Origin: Brachyspira intermedia PWS/A
GTDB lineage: Bacteria; Spirochaetota; Brachyspiria; Brachyspirales; Brachyspiraceae
Assembly: GCF_000223215.1 (NCBI RefSeq)
Contig: NC_017243.1
Coordinates: 248,001 to 312,000 of the forward strand
Reading direction: 5' to 3'
DNA: 64,000 bases
Made by a program: the position numbers and the translations under genes. Position 1 is the first letter of the stretch, and every line of letters begins with the position of its first letter. Below the pieces are notes generated by a model, which was given only the letters and a program-made list of their open reading frames with translations, did no database searches and was not told the DNA's origin. Shown in pieces: positions 26,589 to 35,547 of this stretch.

Positions 26589-28430
26589 TTAAGATAATTT
26601 GAAAAATGAAATGCTTTGCTGAAGTTTTTCTACTCTGCCAAAAAGATTTTTAGATAAATTATTAGAATCCACAGCTAAAGCTGCATTTTGAGTTGTTGCA
26701 CTTTCCATACTGTTTATTGCTGTACTGATTTGGTTAACTCCTGATTGCTGTTCCAATGCTGTATTGGATATTCTTTCCATCAAATTAGAAGTTTCTCTAA
26801 CTTTATTTTGAAGTTCTTCAAATAATTCCTGAGATTTTCTTGCAGTTTGTGTGGCATTATCAATTTGCTCTGCTGTATTATCAACTAAATTAGTTATATC
26901 TTTTACAGAAGCCTGAGTAGTTTGTGCTAGATTTCTTACTTCACTTGCTACCACAGCGAAACCTTTTCCTTGGTCTCCAGCCCTTGCTGCTTCTACTGAT
27001 GCATTAAGTGCAAGTATATTAGTTTGGAATGCTATATCTTCTATTATCTTTGTTATATCTTTTATTTTTTCGCTTGATTTATAAACTTCTTCTATATTTG
27101 TTGATGTTTCAGTTATTATTTCAGCAGCTTCTCCTATATAGTTTATAGATTCATTCATCATATCCTTACCATTTACTGCATTTTCTGTAGATGATTGTAT
27201 AGTAGAAACTATTTCCTCTATGCTTGCTGCTGTTTCTTCTAAACTAGAGGCCTGAGATTCAGTTCTTGATGATAATTCGCTACTGCTTTCCATCATATTT
27301 TGGGATGATGTTAATATTTCTTTTGATGCTTCATTTACTTCATTTATAACTTCAGATAATTTTTCACTCATTATATTAAATGTTTTTTCTAATTTTCCAA
27401 ATTCATCTTTTCTTTCTTTTTTTATTTCTTTAACATTTATATAGCCTTCTGATATATTTTGAGCCTGTTTCATTATACTGTCTAAAGGAGACATAGTTTT
27501 CTTTATATATGAAATAAGGAATGTATTTATACAAATTATAGATAATATACATACTATTATGGCTATCCTAATCATTCTTATATTTTCTCTGTATATGATT
27601 TTATTGTCCATAGCCATAGTCAAAGTCCAAGGCAACTGCTCCATCTTTGAATATACTGCTGTTCTTGAAGTATTGTTGTTTAGTTTATATGTTATTATAC
27701 CATTTGGTTTATTATCTTTTTTTATTAAATTAAAATATGCTTTACCATTTTCATTTATATAATCATAAGTATCTGCTACTATAATTCCATCATTATCCAA
27801 AACAAATAATCTTCCTGTTTCATCTAACTTTAATTTTTTTAATGAATTTACAAACTCTTCCCAATTTATGATCATATAAATTGTTCCTATTAAGTTATTA
27901 TTTGCATCTCTAACTCCTGATATTAAAGCTAATGACCATTTATTATCAGCACTTGATTTTAATATTTTACTTCCATAAGCTACATCATAATTGTTTTGTT
28001 TGAAATTATCCCATATACCTGATCTTAATTCATGTATATTTTTTCCTATTTCAACATGTTTAGCATTGTCTAATATATAACCATTTGTATCTGTTACTCC
28101 TATATCTAAAGAGAATTTATTTATAGATTCAAATTTATTCAAAGTTTCATTTAATTGTATATTTGCATTAGTACTGTAGCTGTTTAATAGATAATTAATT
28201 ACAGCAGGAGTGATGGCATAAGTTTTTATGAGTGTTTTATTTTCAAAAAGCCAAGAATCCATCATTGACTTATATCCTTCTATTGTGCTTGAAAAACCTG
28301 AAAATGTTGTCTTGCTTACTCCGACAAATGCTCTATAGGATAATACGATAATAGTAATAATCAAAAATATTGTAGTTATTATGCTTATAGTCAATGGCAT
28401 TTTAAATCTTATGGAATGTCTTCTTTTCAT
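26589..28430 (-). CDS. Methyl-accepting chemotaxis protein
   Basis: 613 residues. Membrane segment at about 11-32, a large periplasmic sensor (about 33-285, dCache-like, with [10 protein letters not shown] and [10 protein letters not shown] motifs), a second membrane helix, then HAMP and a long coiled-coil signalling domain. The tip [20 protein letters not shown] and [13 protein letters not shown] are the conserved CheA/CheW contact. It reports ligand binding to the flagellar motor. There is no C-terminal NWETF-type pentapeptide. The ligand is unknown. It ends in FFKL, as does the receptor at 38.2 kb. Confidence 0.92.
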   Translation of the reverse strand: MKRRHSIRFKMPLTISIITTIFLIITIIVLSYRAFVGVSKTTFSGFSSTIEGYKSMMDSWLFENKTLIKTYAITPAVINYLLNSYSTNANIQLNETLNKFESINKFSLDIGVTDTNGYILDNAKHVEIGKNIHELRSGIWDNFKQNNYDVAYGSKILKSSADNKWSLALISGVRDANNNLIGTIYMIINWEEFVNSLKKLKLDETGRLFVLDNDGIIVADTYDYINENGKAYFNLIKKDNKPNGIITYKLNNNTSRTAVYSKMEQLPWTLTMAMDNKIIYRENIRMIRIAIIVCILSIICINTFLISYIKKTMSPLDSIMKQAQNISEGYINVKEIKKERKDEFGKLEKTFNIMSEKLSEVINEVNEASKEILTSSQNMMESSSELSSRTESQASSLEETAASIEEIVSTIQSSTENAVNGKDMMNESINYIGEAAEIITETSTNIEEVYKSSEKIKDITKIIEDIAFQTNILALNASVEAARAGDQGKGFAVVASEVRNLAQTTQASVKDITNLVDNTAEQIDNATQTARKSQELFEELQNKVRETSNLMERISNTALEQQSGVNQISTAINSMESATTQNAALAVDSNNLSKNLFGRVEKLQQSISFFKLS

Positions 28431-28779
28431 AAAATAATCGCTCCGTAACTTTTTGTACTCTATTATGAAATAGAATATATTTATTATAGATAATAAACTG
28501 TTTAAAAATGCGTTTGGTGATATTATTTAATTATAATTATTATATAATTTTTTATATATGTAAAAAAATGTTATCGTTAGTTTACATAAACCGCATATAT
28601 ATAGACAATTGTAAATATTAGATTTGTATTTATTGAATGATTGTAAAACAAGTATAAAAAAATAAATAACTTATTATAAGTAATAATCATAAATTTTTTA
28701 ACTTTACAAAAATGGCTAATTTTAGTATAATGATTCTGTTTTTAAATATAATTTTTTCATAACTAATGGAGGCATACAG
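28431..28779. other. Divergent intergenic region (chemoreceptor / metG)
   Basis: 349 bp, strongly AT-rich. Apart from the metG promoter at 28703-28731 I see no structured RNA, T-box or repeat. Confidence 0.5.
28703..28731 (+). promoter_or_regulatory. Promoter of metG
   Basis: TTTACA, 17-bp spacer, TATAAT, about 50 bp before the start codon. A GGAGG ribosome site follows at about 28768. Confidence 0.75.
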
Positions 28780-30735
28780 ATGACAGATAAAAAGTTTTAT
28801 ATTACAACTCCAATATATTATCCTTCAGATTATCTTCATATAGGACATTGCTACTGTACTATAGCAACAGATACTATGGCTAGATACAAAAAGATAATGG
28901 GATATGATGTTTATTTCCTAACTGGTACAGATGAGCATGGTGAAAAAATAGCAAGAAAAGCAGAAGCAGCAGGAACTACTCCAAAGGCTTATGTTGATAA
29001 TATTGTTAATGCCACAAAAGAGTTATGGAAAAGACTTCATATTGATTATAGTCATTATATAAGAACTACTGATGATTATCATGAAAGAAGAGTACAGAAA
29101 ATATTTAAAATTCTTTATGATAAAGGATATATTTATAAAGGTTCGTATAAAGGACTTTATTGTGTAAGCGATGAAGCATTTTTCACTGAAAGTCAGGTAG
29201 TAAAAAAAGATGACGGTAAATTCTACTGTCCAGACTGTGAAAAAGAATTAGAATATAAAGAAGAAGAATGTTATTATCTTAAACTTTCAGAATACGGACA
29301 ATGGTTAATAGACTATTATAAAGAACATCCTGAATTTTTAGAGCCTAAAGAAAGACAAAATGAAATGCTTAAAAATTTCTTACTTCCGGGCTTGGAAGAT
29401 TTAGCGGTTAGCCGTAAGGGATTGCAATGGGGTATACCTTGTCCTGTTGATAGTGAGCATAGTATATATGTATGGATTGATGCTTTAGCTAATTATATAA
29501 CAGCTTTAGGATATCCTGAAGAGGGTCAAGATGAATTATATAAAAAGTATTGGCCTGCTGATGTGCATTTTGTAGGAAAAGAAATAGTTCGCTTCCATGC
29601 TATTATATGGCCTATAATGCTTAAAATGCTTGATATACCTCTTCCTAAAAAAGTATATGGACATGGCTGGGTGCTTTTTGATGATGGTAAAAAGATGAGC
29701 AAGAGTAGGGGAAATGTTGTTGACCCTAATACTTTAATTGATAAATATGGCGTTGATGCTTTAAGATATTTCCTTATGAGAGAGATTAATTTCGGTTCCG
29801 ATGGTTATTATTCTCAGGAGCTTTTCTTAAAAAGAATAAACAGCGACTTAGCTAATGATTATGGTAACTTATGGCATAGAATAACTACTATGCTTGGAAA
29901 ATATTTTAATAATATTCTTCCTGATGAGGTTGAAAGCGTTTACGGAGATAGAGAAAAAGAGCTTAAAAAAATGGTTCTTACTCTTGATGCTAATGTTGAA
30001 TCTGCTTTGGATAGTTTCAAGTTCCATGAGGCTTTATCATATATTTGGGAAGTTATAAGAATGACTAATAAATATGTTGAAGAGAGTGCGCCTTGGAATT
30101 TAGCTAAAGATGAAACTAAAAAAGATCATTTAGCTAACGTAATGTATATTTCTTTCCAAGTATACTATATAGTAACTGCATATTTACAAATATTCTTTAT
30201 TGAAACACCTAAAAAAGTATTTAATAGATTAGGACTTGGCGACAGTGTTCCTTTGGATACTGCTAAGCAATGGGGTTCTTTAAAGGCTGGAATAAAAATT
30301 GAAAAAGGTGAGCCTTTATTCAATAGATATGATATAGAAAAAGAAATAGGTGCTTCTTCTGAAGAGAATAAAAAACAGGTTAATCCTCCTAAAGAAGATA
30401 AGCATAAGCCTAATATAGAAAAAGAAGATTTTGATAAATTAGAATTATTAACTGCTAAAATATTAGTTGCTGAAAAAGTAGAAAATGCTGATAAACTTCT
30501 TAAATTTGTATTAGATATTGGCGGAGGAGAGCAGAGGGTTGTTGTTTCTTCTATAGCTGAATATTATAAGCCTGAAGAGATGGTTGGTAAAACAGTACTT
30601 TATTTAGCTAATTTAAAGCCTAAAAAATTCAGAGGCGTTACTTCTCATGGTATGCTTCTTTTGGCTGATAATGGTGAGACTCTTTCTCTTATGACTACAG
30701 AAAAAGGTTTCGATGCAGGCTGTGCTGTTAATTAA
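28780..30735 (+). CDS. metG: Methionyl-tRNA synthetase
   Basis: 651 residues. The class I signatures HIGH (20-23) and KMSKS (305-309) are intact, and CPDC lies in the connective region. A C-terminal tRNA-binding (EMAP/Arc1p-like) domain begins near 550 (EDFDKLELLTAKIL) and ends with GMLLLAD. It charges tRNA-Met and is essential. The GGAGG site and a good promoter agree with strong expression. ftsQ follows 36 bp downstream. Confidence 0.97.
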   Translation: MTDKKFYITTPIYYPSDYLHIGHCYCTIATDTMARYKKIMGYDVYFLTGTDEHGEKIARKAEAAGTTPKAYVDNIVNATKELWKRLHIDYSHYIRTTDDYHERRVQKIFKILYDKGYIYKGSYKGLYCVSDEAFFTESQVVKKDDGKFYCPDCEKELEYKEEECYYLKLSEYGQWLIDYYKEHPEFLEPKERQNEMLKNFLLPGLEDLAVSRKGLQWGIPCPVDSEHSIYVWIDALANYITALGYPEEGQDELYKKYWPADVHFVGKEIVRFHAIIWPIMLKMLDIPLPKKVYGHGWVLFDDGKKMSKSRGNVVDPNTLIDKYGVDALRYFLMREINFGSDGYYSQELFLKRINSDLANDYGNLWHRITTMLGKYFNNILPDEVESVYGDREKELKKMVLTLDANVESALDSFKFHEALSYIWEVIRMTNKYVEESAPWNLAKDETKKDHLANVMYISFQVYYIVTAYLQIFFIETPKKVFNRLGLGDSVPLDTAKQWGSLKAGIKIEKGEPLFNRYDIEKEIGASSEENKKQVNPPKEDKHKPNIEKEDFDKLELLTAKILVAEKVENADKLLKFVLDIGGGEQRVVVSSIAEYYKPEEMVGKTVLYLANLKPKKFRGVTSHGMLLLADNGETLSLMTTEKGFDAGCAVN

Positions 30736-30771
30736 TAATTTATAATCAAACTTTAAAAAGCTGATATTATA

Positions 30772-31535
30772 ATGAAAGATTTTAAAGATAATAAACTTAG
30801 AAAAAAGCTTAAAAAAAATAAACTTAGCGATAAGCAGAAGAGTATAATAAAAAAATAATTATCTTTTTAGTTTTGGCTGTTATAATATTAGGTGTGATTG
30901 TAGTTATAAATAAAGCTAGAATATTAAGAGTGGAAATACGGGGATTAGAAGTTTTAAATGCTATAGATATAATGGAAGAAGCCGGATTATCAAAGTATAA
31001 TAACATAAGCATGTTTAATATACCTAAAAAAGAGATAAAGTCTGATATAGAAAATAATCCAAGACTTCAGGTAGAAAGCATAAAAACTTCTTTTCCTGAT
31101 TTGCTTATTATAAATGTAATAGAAAGAGGCACATTATTTTTATTAGAGTCAAGCAGCGGAATATATGAAATTACAGATGACGGCTATATTATAAAAGATA
31201 ATATTATTCACAATTATGATGTGCCTTATATAACAGGATTAACTATCAATCCTACAAATAAAATGATAGAAAATGATTATTCTAAATATCTTTCATCAGT
31301 TATATATGATTTAAAAACTAATCATAATGAAATATACAATCTTATATCAGAGATTAATGCTTATGGAGATGATTTGATACTTTATCCTAGAGGCTATCAG
31401 GTTCAGGTGATATTAGAAAAGTATGTGAAAACTGAGAAGTTTGTGGATTTAGCTGCTATATTAAAGACATTGCAGAATCAGGAAAATCAAACTCACAGAA
31501 TAGATTTCAGATTCAAAGAAGCTATAGTTAATTAA
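30772..31535 (+). CDS. ftsQ: FtsQ/DivIB-like cell division protein, interrupted by a one-base shift at an A7 tract
   Basis: An ATG at 30772 opens a basic 28-residue cytoplasmic tail (MKDFKDNKLRKKLKKNK...) that stops at TAA just after AAAAAAA (30849-30855). One base back in frame, the sequence continues as IIIFLVLAVIILGVIVV, a membrane anchor, then a POTRA-like domain (ILRVEIRGLEVLNAIDI) and the FtsQ core to 31535. With one extra A the protein is 254 residues with the normal FtsQ layout. The ATAAAAAAAT context is also a canonical A-AAA-AAA slippery heptamer whose -1 shift gives the same protein. FtsQ joins FtsB/FtsL at the septum and is usually essential, so loss is unlikely. Confidence 0.8.
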
Positions 31536-31569
31536 TCTTTAATTTAAGTACTCAATAAAAATTGCGGAG

Positions 31570-32170
31570 CATATTTATACTTTAGTATATATTGAAAATT
31601 TCTAAGTTTGTTATTTTTTATTCAACTTTTTCCCGCCGCACGCCACAGGCGGACTTCGTCAAAGTTGCAAAAAGTGCAATTGATAGAACTTATATTAAAA
31701 ATATACTTATTAAATATGGGATATAACCTAAATTTAGACTATAAATGCAGTTCTTTTGGTTCTCGCCGAAGGCGGGCTGTGCCTTATACCAATACCGAAA
31801 GGTACCTACTCGGTAAAAGAACTGGGGTGCGGCACGACTGTGTGCTTCGCAGCAAAGCCCTGCAAATATTTTAAATTAAAACAATTATTTTGACAAAATA
31901 AATTGTTTAGGTATATACTAAAAATTTTTAACTTTGTCAATTTTTTTATTGTTATTTTTCCAGCGACTTCGTCAAAGAACCTTATATCCTCGATAAACTC
32001 GGATACGCTTCGCGAAAGGCTATATTTTAGCTTAAATTTAATATTTTATCTTACCTGTAAGACAAAATTAGTATTATTTAGTACTAATTTTATACTTGCA
32101 CTTTCGCCGCAGGCGGACTTCGTCTGGTTCTTTTTGTGGCGGGAAAAAGAACAACAAAAAAATTATTTTT
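31570..32170. repeat. Dispersed composite repeat with GC-rich modules, copy 2 plus partial copy 3
   Basis: 31570-31920 shares the backbone of the 26.1-26.4 kb repeat, with different GC-rich inserts. The GCAGTTCTTTT / AAAAGAACTG outer stem is perfect here. A second, partial unit follows to 32170. It ends in GTTCTTTTT-gtggcggg-AAAAAGAAC, a perfect 9-bp stem, preceded by CGCCGCAGGCGGACTTCGTC. Two open frames in this stretch (31608-31874, 31903-32172) cross repeat modules and are rejected as genes. Confidence 0.7.
31890..31917 (+). promoter_or_regulatory. Consensus-like promoter inside composite repeat, copy 2
   Basis: TTGACA, 16 bp, TATATA, at the same place in the repeat as the promoter at 26413. 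No gene follows on this strand. Confidence 0.45.
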
Positions 32171-32199
32171 AGTTAAACAATTTTGATTTATATAAATTT

Positions 32200-32307
32200 A
32201 ATTACATTTGCCCGCCCTTTATATTTATAGTTTTAATCTGCAATATTAACTTTAAATTTCCTTATTGCCAAATTAGATTTTTTAGCACCCGCCCAAGCTT
32301 TTTTTAA
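32200..32307. repeat. Palindromic GGGCGGG-class dispersed repeat, copy 3 (one arm only)
   Basis: Runs from TTACATTTGCCCGCCCTTTAT to GCACCCGCCCAAGC, matching the right arm of copy 1 over about 105 bp. Confidence 0.7.
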
Positions 32308-32367
32308 TTAGTTAATTTTATGTAGCATGTAATATTTATTATATTTGAATTAACATGCATACGATTT

Positions 32368-33648
32368 TTAATGAAGTTTATTATAATTAATTTTTCTTAT
32401 AAACATATAAAAATATATTAAGCCAATCAAAGCCGGTACAATACTTGATAATGCCATAGCAATGTATATTCCTAAATAACACATATAGATTTCTAATATC
32501 TTTGATATTATCACTTTAAATATTATGGAATCTATAAATGAATTGACGAATGCTAAATATGATTTTTGAATGCCTATTAAAAAACTATCTAATACATACA
32601 TCAAAGCATAAGTAAGACAATTGAATGAAGCACATACTTGAAGATACAATATTATATCATTAATAACTTTTTCATCTCCGCTGTAGAATATGCTGATTAT
32701 ATTTTTAACGAATAAATGTATGAATATCACAGCTGTAACTGTAGCGGCAATGTTTAAGAATATAGCAAATTTAACTGTGCTTTTTATTTTTATATAATCT
32801 TTTTCTCCTGTACTCTTTGAAACAATTATACTTAAAGCCTCTCCTATAGACCAAGAAATCATACCTATAAAAGTATTTATTTTTAAGCCTATTGTAAATC
32901 CGGCAAGAACATTGTATTTATTCATCATTATATTAACAAAAAAATATGATATATTTATTATCAGCATTTGAAATATGCAAGGCAGAGAAATAAATATTAA
33001 TTCCTTTATTATTTTGATGTTAAAATTAAAAGTTAATAATTTTCTTGTATAATATAATGATAATAAGAATGAAACAGCCTGAGATATTACAGTAGCTAAT
33101 GCCGCACCTTTTACAGATAATTTTAATATATAACAAAATAAAAAGTTTAATAAAAAATTAAGTAATGCAGCTATTATAATAAAATATAATGATGTTTTTT
33201 CTCTTCCGCTTGATTTTATCACAGAAGATAAAGAAGAGTAGAGAAATATAAAAAATGTTCCTGAAAAAATTATTTTTATATAATCATCAGCATATTTAAA
33301 TGATTCTTTTGGAATATTCATAAATAATAGTATATGCCTTGAAAATATTAATCCTATTATAGAAATTATTAAAGCCAATGATGAAGATAAAAATAATAAA
33401 TTTCCTATAGATTGTTTGTATTTTATATTATCATCAGCACCTTTATATTTTGATATTATAACAGAACCGCCTATTGATAAGCCTAAAGATACAGATGTAA
33501 TTATAAACATTATAGAAGCACAGTTTCCTAATGCTATAACTCCATTATCACCTACTAAATGTGAAATAAATATTATATCTATAATGCTATATAGATATTG
33601 CAATATATTTGAAATGAATAAAATAAATGAAAATTTTATTAAATACAT
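32368..33648 (-). CDS. MATE-family efflux transporter
   Basis: 426 residues with twelve hydrophobic spans in two six-helix halves, the layout of multidrug and toxin extrusion carriers. The early segment SIIDIIFISHLVGDNGVIALG matches the first loop of the family. An AAGGAAAG site precedes the ATG. It should be an Na+- or H+-coupled exporter in the inner membrane; the substrate is unknown. It is monocistronic and differs from the larger MATE at 47.6 kb. Confidence 0.88.
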   Translation of the reverse strand: MYLIKFSFILFISNILQYLYSIIDIIFISHLVGDNGVIALGNCASIMFIITSVSLGLSIGGSVIISKYKGADDNIKYKQSIGNLLFLSSSLALIISIIGLIFSRHILLFMNIPKESFKYADDYIKIIFSGTFFIFLYSSLSSVIKSSGREKTSLYFIIIAALLNFLLNFLFCYILKLSVKGAALATVISQAVSFLLSLYYTRKLLTFNFNIKIIKELIFISLPCIFQMLIINISYFFVNIMMNKYNVLAGFTIGLKINTFIGMISWSIGEALSIIVSKSTGEKDYIKIKSTVKFAIFLNIAATVTAVIFIHLFVKNIISIFYSGDEKVINDIILYLQVCASFNCLTYALMYVLDSFLIGIQKSYLAFVNSFIDSIIFKVIISKILEIYMCYLGIYIAMALSSIVPALIGLIYFYMFIRKINYNKLH

Positions 33649-33856
33649 GAAACTTTCCTTGAATTAAAAACATATTAAAAATTTTATAATTTTTAATAAC
33701 TATAAAGAACTATAGCATACTGTTTTTAGCATGCCCCGAACAATAAAATGATTAAATATTGCCGGAGCTTAATTCAATAACAAGTTTCATATATTAATTA
33801 TATTGAAAAGTATTTTTGCTGTCAATGTTTTTATTTATTGATTTTTATATAGTAAT

Positions 33857-33888
33857 AAAAAAGGATAGCATTAAAAAATACTATCCTC
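33857..33888 (-). terminator. Terminator of fabH
   Basis: On the minus strand AGGATAGTATT pairs with the AATGCTATCCT arm, followed by T6. Confidence 0.8.
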
Positions 33889-33928
33889 TTATTAAAAAAC
33901 TATTAAATTATTAATCGAAGCCTTATAA

Positions 33929-34897
33929 TTACCAAATCATCAAAGTTGATCCCCAAGTAAATCCGCCTCCGAATCCTGTAAGAAGAACTAAATCGCCGTC
34001 ATTGATTTTATTATTATCCAAAGCATCAGTTAAAGCTAAACCTATACTTGTTGAAGAACAGTTTCCAAATTTATTTAATACAACGCTTACTTTTTCCATA
34101 GGAAGACCTATTCTTTTTGCTACAGCCTGCATTATTCTTAAATTAGCCTGATGCGGTACAAAATATTTAACATCGCTCAATTGTTTTCCTGAAGTTTCTA
34201 AAACTTTATCTATACTATTAGAAAATTCTGTAACGGCTCTTTTAAAAGTTTCAGATCCGTCCATATGTATTTTGAACTCAGGAGCTTCTAAATCATCTGC
34301 TCTTATAGGACAAGCACTTCCTCCATTAAGTACAATACTCATATCAGGTTCGCTTTGCATATGCATTCCTATTATTCCTTTGCCGTCATTTCTTGCTGTT
34401 ATTAATGAAGCAGTAGCAGCATCGCCAAATAAAATAGCAGTTCCTCTGTCTTTCCAGTTAATATCTTTAGTAAGTTTTTCACTTGATACTATAAGTACAT
34501 TTTTACATTGTCCGCTTTCTATTAATGAAGTAGCAGTGTTTAATGCATATATATATCCAGAGCATGCAGCAGATAAATCTAGAGCAAAACAGTGTTTTAA
34601 TCCCAATGCTTTTTGCAATTGCCCTGCCATAGAAGGGAATATATAATCTTTAGTTACAGTAGGTACTAATATTGTATCAACTTCTTTTAAATCTACGCCT
34701 TTTTTTTCTAAGTTTCTAACGGCATTCAAACCCATTTCAAAAATAGTTTCATCTGCTCTAGCCATATGTCTTGTTTCTATTCCTGTACGAGTGATTATCC
34801 ATTCATTGTTAGTGTCTAATATGCTTTCAAAATATTTATTGTCTAATATTCTTTCTGGCACGTAATAAGCTATGTTTTTTATATATGCTCTTTCCAT
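33929..34897 (-). CDS. fabH: Beta-ketoacyl-ACP synthase III
   Basis: 322 residues, full length. The catalytic triad is visible: Cys112 in SAACSGYIYAL, His249 in VPHQAN and Asn279 in FGNCSSTS, plus the C-terminal GFGGGFTWGS. FabH condenses acetyl-CoA with malonyl-ACP to start fatty acid synthesis. A GGAGAA site precedes the ATG. It stands alone, without plsX or fabD next to it. Confidence 0.96.
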   Translation of the reverse strand: MERAYIKNIAYYVPERILDNKYFESILDTNNEWIITRTGIETRHMARADETIFEMGLNAVRNLEKKGVDLKEVDTILVPTVTKDYIFPSMAGQLQKALGLKHCFALDLSAACSGYIYALNTATSLIESGQCKNVLIVSSEKLTKDINWKDRGTAILFGDAATASLITARNDGKGIIGMHMQSEPDMSIVLNGGSACPIRADDLEAPEFKIHMDGSETFKRAVTEFSNSIDKVLETSGKQLSDVKYFVPHQANLRIMQAVAKRIGLPMEKVSVVLNKFGNCSSTSIGLALTDALDNNKINDGDLVLLTGFGGGFTWGSTLMIW

Positions 34898-35093
34898 ACT
34901 TTTCTCCGTTTTAATGTAATGTACTTAAGATAGAATTCTTATTGTAAAAGTTTAATTAAAAATATAAAAAAATCTATAGCTAATAATAACTATTTTTTGA
35001 AATTTAGTTATAGTAATAGTGATTATTTATGATATTTTTATATGAAATTATGATGTAACAGTGATTATAAAGATTAATAAAGAGATAATATAT

Positions 35094-35132
35094 AAAAAAT
35101 TGTGAGCATCTATAAGACACTCACAATTTTTA
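35094..35132. repeat. Long hairpin in the fabH / DUF2314 spacer
   Basis: AAAAAATTGTGAG pairs with CTCACAATTTTT over about 12 bases. A- and T-rich ends make it terminator-like in both directions. Confidence 0.6.
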
Positions 35133-35137
35133 TTTTT

Positions 35138-35250
35138 TATTATTGCTAATAAAAATTGTTCGCTCTCGCTATGCGTGCCTACAGCAAAGGCTCTGTCAAG
35201 TAAACTTGCCAGAGGCTCACAATTTTTATAATTAGCTTTACAATATTTAA
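35138..35250. repeat. Duplicated gene-end segment, outer copy
   Basis: TATTGCTAATAAAAATTGTTCGCT...GGCAAAGGCTCTGTC...CCAGAGGCTCACAATTTTT matches 35449-35543. This copy has an extra run of about 18 bp (CTCGCTATGCGTGCC) after the common start. It looks like a copy of the terminator region of the DUF2314-like gene. Confidence 0.7.
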
Positions 35251-35264
35251 TAATTATTATTTTT

Positions 35265-35360
35265 TATTGTTATGCTCGTGACGAAGTCCACCTTTGGTGC
35301 AGCCCACAATAACCTACTTGGTGGCTACGACTCGCTTTTATATTTTAATTCTAATGTTTT
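35265..35360. repeat. Mobile-looking ~95-bp element, inverted copy
   Basis: Its ends TTGTTATGCTCG and CTCGCTTTTATATTTTAATTC are the reverse complement of the ends of the element at 40210-40308. The GC-rich interior differs (GACGAAGTCCACC, TGGTGGCTACGA). Confidence 0.65.
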
Positions 35361-35362
35361 AA

Positions 35363-35422
35363 AGCGATAAACGAGCAGCTGATAACTTTAGTTGTCAGCT
35401 GAATTTTAGCGAGTTTATCGCT
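35363..35422. repeat. Nested hairpin element, copy 1
   Basis: Outer stem AGCGATAAAC/GTTTATCGCT encloses inner stem CAGCTGATAACT/AGTTGTCAGCTG. An inverted copy lies at 59024-59087. Confidence 0.75.
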
Positions 35423-35448
35423 AGCAATAATAAGAAATTATTCTTCTT

Positions 35449-35543
35449 TATTATTGCTAATAAAAATTGTTCGCTTGGCAAAGGCTCTGTCAAGTAAACT
35501 TGCCAGAGGCTCACAATTTTTATAATTAGCTTTATAATATTTA
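35449..35543 (-). terminator. Terminator region of the DUF2314-like gene (inner copy of the duplicated segment)
   Basis: On the minus strand AAAAATTGTGAGCCTCTGG opens a nested stem: inner CTGGCAAG/CTTGACAG, and outer AAAAATTGT/ACAATTTTT ending in T5. It directly abuts the stop codon at 35548. Confidence 0.65.
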
Positions 35544-35547
35544 AAAA

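Noticed and set aside
28431-28779. T-box or S-box riboswitch upstream of metG
   Set aside because: The leader is short and unstructured, and no conserved T-box sequence is present.
31608-32172. Two open frames of about 89 codons each
   Set aside because: Both lie in the second composite repeat and read through palindromic cassettes; no similarity to any protein family.
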